Positions 33,937 to 34,917 of a stretch of 34,917 nucleotides of DNA are shown here, in pieces. The notes beneath the pieces were generated by a model. That model was given only the letters and a program-made list of their open reading frames with translations. It was not told where the DNA came from and did not search any database. This DNA comes from Halobiforma nitratireducens JCM 10879. Lineage in GTDB: Archaea; Halobacteriota; Halobacteria; Halobacteriales; Natrialbaceae. Location: contig NZ_AOMA01000125.1 of the NCBI RefSeq assembly GCF_000337895.1, forward strand, positions 50,211 to 85,127, in the 5' to 3' direction. Each line of letters opens with the position of its first letter. Position 1 is the first letter of the stretch. The translations under genes and the position numbers were made by a program.

Positions 33937-34748
33937 GCCGCGGCCGTGGATGGCGGCTGATCGCCCGCAAGGAGATCGGCGACGCTGTCCGGAACCGACA
34001 GCTGTACTCCAACGCCGCGATGTTCGCCCTCCTGTTTGGCTTCATGGCGTACATCTACGCGGACGCGGGCGGCTCTCCGCCGGCGGAGCTGGTCGGCTTC
34101 CTCTCGGCTCTCAGTATCGTCCTCGTGCCGGCCGTCGGGTTGATGATCGCGTACTCGGCGATCGTAAAGCGTCGATCGGACGGACAACTGACGCTTCTAC
34201 TCGGGATGCCCCACGACCGCAGGGACGTGGTGATCGGCTCCTACCTCGGCCGTGCCGCCGTGTTGCTGGTCGCGCTGGTCGTCGGCGTCGCCGCCGCGGC
34301 ACTCGTCGCCGTCCTCTTCGGTAGCGAGCTGAGTGCGGTCGCACTGTCCGGCTTCTTCCTCGCCACTGCGGCGCTTGGCGTCTCCTACGTGGCCATCGCG
34401 ATCTGTCTCTCGGCACTGACCCGCGACCAGACGTGGGCCTCGATCGGCGCGTTCGTCGCGTTTTTGCTTTTCGTCCTCGCGTGGCGGTACGTCCCGACGG
34501 GGATCGCGTACGCCTTCAACGGCTTCGAGTTGCCCGCGGCGGAACCGTGGTGGTTCCCCTACGTCGAGGTACTCTCGCCCAGCGTGGCCTACGAACAACT
34601 GCTCGAGGTCGTCGCCGAGGTCGGCGGCTACGCCACTGGTGACGGCCTCGACCGGACGCTGTCGGCCGTCGCCGCGGCGTCGCTACTGGGGTGGTGTATC
34701 CTCGCCCCGGCGGTCGGCTACCTGCAGTTCGCGAGAAGTGATCTGTGA
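33933..34748 (+). CDS. ABC-2 type transporter permease
   Basis: 271 aa from the ATG at 33933, overlapping the ATPase stop. Starts with the family's cytosolic LIARKEIGDAVRNRQLYSNAAMFALLFGFM segment. About six membrane helices follow: ~28-45, ELVGFLSALSIVLVPAVGLMIAYS, AVLLVALVVGVAAAALVAVLF, AVALSGFFLATAALGVSYVAIAICL, WASIGAFVAFLLFVLAWRYV and a C-terminal LLGWCILAPAVGYLQF. KRRSDGQLTLLLGMPHDRRDVVIGSYLGR is the conserved cytosolic loop of the NosY-like permeases. Together with the ATPase it forms an exporter of unknown cargo. No accessory substrate-binding gene is present. Confidence 0.9.
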   Translation: MSRGRGWRLIARKEIGDAVRNRQLYSNAAMFALLFGFMAYIYADAGGSPPAELVGFLSALSIVLVPAVGLMIAYSAIVKRRSDGQLTLLLGMPHDRRDVVIGSYLGRAAVLLVALVVGVAAAALVAVLFGSELSAVALSGFFLATAALGVSYVAIAICLSALTRDQTWASIGAFVAFLLFVLAWRYVPTGIAYAFNGFELPAAEPWWFPYVEVLSPSVAYEQLLEVVAEVGGYATGDGLDRTLSAVAAASLLGWCILAPAVGYLQFARSDL

Positions 34749-34789
34749 CCGAGGCGGGCAGGTCTTCCCCCACCCCACCGCTCGGGAAA

Positions 34790-34880
34790 CCCCGGCGTTC
34801 ACGCCAGAGAGAACAGTATACGAAATCAAGGAGAATACCTGCGGCTTGAGCCCCAGGATGAATCCGACAATTCGGAACCA
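34790..34880. mobile_element. Probable IS200/IS605-type element end at the contig edge
   Basis: After the permease stop come two structured segments: hairpin GGCGT-tc-ACGCC (34794-34805) and hairpin CCTG-c-GGCT-tg-AGCC-c-CAGG (34838-34857), the second preceded by AGGAGAAT and followed by ATGAATCC. The combination of a CGGCTTGAGCC-type hairpin with GGAGAAT and ATGAATCC resembles ends of haloarchaeal IS200/IS605/IS1341 elements, where the 3' end of tnpB encodes a guide RNA. No transposase coding is recognisable before the sequence ends at 34917. The assembly break would fit a repeated element. Confidence 0.35.
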
Positions 34881-34917
34881 ATCCACGTTCGACGCCTCAG
34901 TTCGGCTTTTCAATGCG

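Noticed and set aside
1-34917. CRISPR array, rRNA, prophage or replication origin
   Set aside because: No regularly spaced repeats, rRNA-like blocks, phage structural genes or Orc1/Cdc6 gene with ORB-like repeats were seen.

Overview
The window is high-GC DNA from a haloarchaeon (class Halobacteria). The proteins are very acidic. Most starts sit about 25-35 bases behind a TATA-like box with no Shine-Dalgarno sequence, as in leaderless archaeal transcripts. Marker families agree: a Bat-type HTH regulator, a PGF-CTERM surface protein, diphthine synthase, an RNB-only RNase R and a CPxCG zinc microprotein. The abundance of CTCGAG-like words is reminiscent of Natrialbales, but that is only an impression. 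The window looks like a whole draft contig. Its first 16 bases match the Tn5/Nextera mosaic end and are not genomic, and its last ~120 bases resemble an IS200/IS605-type element end.

Layout. 17-1888: 3' part of a formate-dehydrogenase-like molybdopterin oxidoreductase. 2040-5828: small conserved genes, namely two minus-strand hypotheticals, a two-domain VOC protein, a DUF892/YciF ferritin-like protein, a probable DUF5779 protein and an Lrp/AsnC regulator with a C-terminal TRASH metal-binding domain. 6163-18098: the branched-chain amino acid block leuA, ilvB-ilvN-ilvC, a small protein, leuC-leuD and leuB. The ilv/leuCD genes overlap or nearly touch and probably form one transcript. A membrane protein and a secreted subtilase lie between leuD and leuB. 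18155-20052: an alpha/beta hydrolase and dph5. 20188-22042: a DtxR-type metalloregulator and a ZIP metal transporter, each preceded by a TATTAG-N6-CTAA dyad, so a small metal-homeostasis regulon. 22297-29175: a DapA-family relic, mutL, rtcA, a PfkB sugar kinase (KDG-kinase-like) and a dihydrolipoamide-dehydrogenase-like flavoprotein. 29320-34748: a Bat-type regulator, a zinc microprotein, a GNAT acetyltransferase, RNase R and a two-gene ABC exporter.

The most interesting region is the leader of ilvBNC. A 28-codon open frame with its own TATA-like element ends in an Ile/Val-rich run (AAIRIRIVGAY). A perfect 6-bp-arm hairpin starts at its Val codon and holds its stop codon. This is the arrangement expected of ribosome-mediated attenuation, which I do not know to be described for haloarchaeal ilv genes. 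Other leads are the shared DtxR-type operators, promoter-proximal mini-ORFs that overlap the next gene by 4 bases (ZIP gene and sugar kinase), a small protein with a duplicated motif inside the ilv-leu operon, and two genes (leuA and the flavoprotein) whose starts are separated from their bodies by apparent single-base frameshifts.
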